Assembly (NCBI GenBank): GCA_037447455.1 | Contig: JBBIGQ010000018.1 | Location: forward strand, 1 to 54,379 | Source: BPGX01 sp037447455 | GTDB lineage: Bacteria; Bacteroidota; Bacteroidia; B-17B0; Aurantibacillaceae | Reading direction: 5' to 3' | Length of the DNA: 54,379 nt | In this document: positions 54,240 to 54,379 of the stretch, in pieces | Position numbering within the stretch: position 1 is the stretch's first letter | How the letters are laid out: each line of letters starts with the position of its first letter | Notes under the pieces: model-generated | Seen by the model: the letters and a program-made list of their open reading frames with translations, nothing else | Database searches by the model: none | Told to the model about the DNA's origin: nothing | Position numbers and translations under genes: made by a program

Positions 54240-54379
54240 CTACACTCTTATACCTAAAAATGTTACATCATCGGTTTGATAGCCATCGCCCTTCCATTGT
54301 TCATAAAACAATTTTAATTTTTCTTCCTGTTCTGCAATAGATAAATTAACTACCCCATGAAGCAATTCCTTAAATCCTT
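54240..54379 (-). CDS. SpoIIE/PP2C-type serine phosphatase, C-terminal end only
   Basis: The minus strand is open from the window edge to a TAG stop at 54242-54240, encoding 45 residues that end in WKGDGYQTDDVTFLGIRV. The pattern W-x-G-x-x-Q-T-D-D-V/I-T-x-x-G-x-R/K is the usual C-terminus of SpoIIE-family phosphatases, where the Asp pair binds metal. LSIAEQEEKLKLFYEQW just before it fits. The rest lies beyond the window, so domains upstream cannot be named. Confidence 0.75.
   Translation of the reverse strand, partial: GFKELLHGVVNLSIAEQEEKLKLFYEQWKGDGYQTDDVTFLGIRV

Overview
The window looks like a chromosomal segment of a member of the Bacteroidota. Four things point that way: low GC; T9SS C-terminal sorting domains and a gliding-motility-type (CHU_C-like) C-terminus; TonB/ExbB/ExbD/ExbD in the arrangement common in this phylum; and several start regions carrying the Bacteroidota -7 promoter box TAnnTTTG, often with a TTG about 20 bases upstream. 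Shine-Dalgarno sequences are mostly absent. I cannot place it below phylum. No rRNA, tRNA, CRISPR array or insertion sequence was seen.

Layout. 1-587: 5' part of a secreted glycine-rich protein gene, cut by the window edge. 743-5058 (minus): carboxyltransferase, then MBOAT O-acyltransferase, then AlgX/AlgJ-like protein, tightly packed. 5178-7200: two secreted proteins, one with a PA-IL (LecA)-like C-terminal domain. 7401-12971: pruA, pyrC, a frameshifted T9SS-cargo pseudogene and an MFS transporter. 13023-15381: two orphan genes and a gene-poor stretch with remnants of a WYL-type regulator and a HEPN-like protein. 15382-17099: methyltransferase, polysaccharide deacetylase and HMA-like lipoprotein in one packed unit. 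17192-23362: housekeeping genes trmD, pdxH, plsX-fabH, primary sigma factor, hemW and a small periplasmic protein. 23534-29634: sucC, two exported unknowns, panB, class I aldolase, accD and a DUF1801 protein. 29750-31471: a cell-surface protein with tail-fibre-like repeats. 31474-38439 (minus): rsmE, TonB system, two unknowns and sppA. 38509-43928: folK, deoxynucleoside kinase, NifU-C protein, metF, ftsX, apt, acyl-CoA dehydrogenase and rpiB. 44002-54076: about 10 kb of large T9SS cargo proteins (GH18, choice-of-anchor B, an unknown type A cargo, and a 1343-residue PKD/CHU_C protein). 54240-54379: C-terminal end of a SpoIIE-type phosphatase.

How the genes fit together. plsX, fabH and accD belong to fatty acid and phospholipid synthesis. 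The MBOAT/AlgX pair probably O-acylates an exported polysaccharide. TonB-ExbBD powers outer-membrane uptake. The T9SS cargo proteins are surface or secreted products, including a chitinase-type GH18 enzyme. No complete new defence or mobile system is evident. The least-explained pieces are the LecA-like protein, the decayed WYL/HEPN locus, the two small orphan operons, and a carboxyltransferase gene leading an O-acyltransferase operon.
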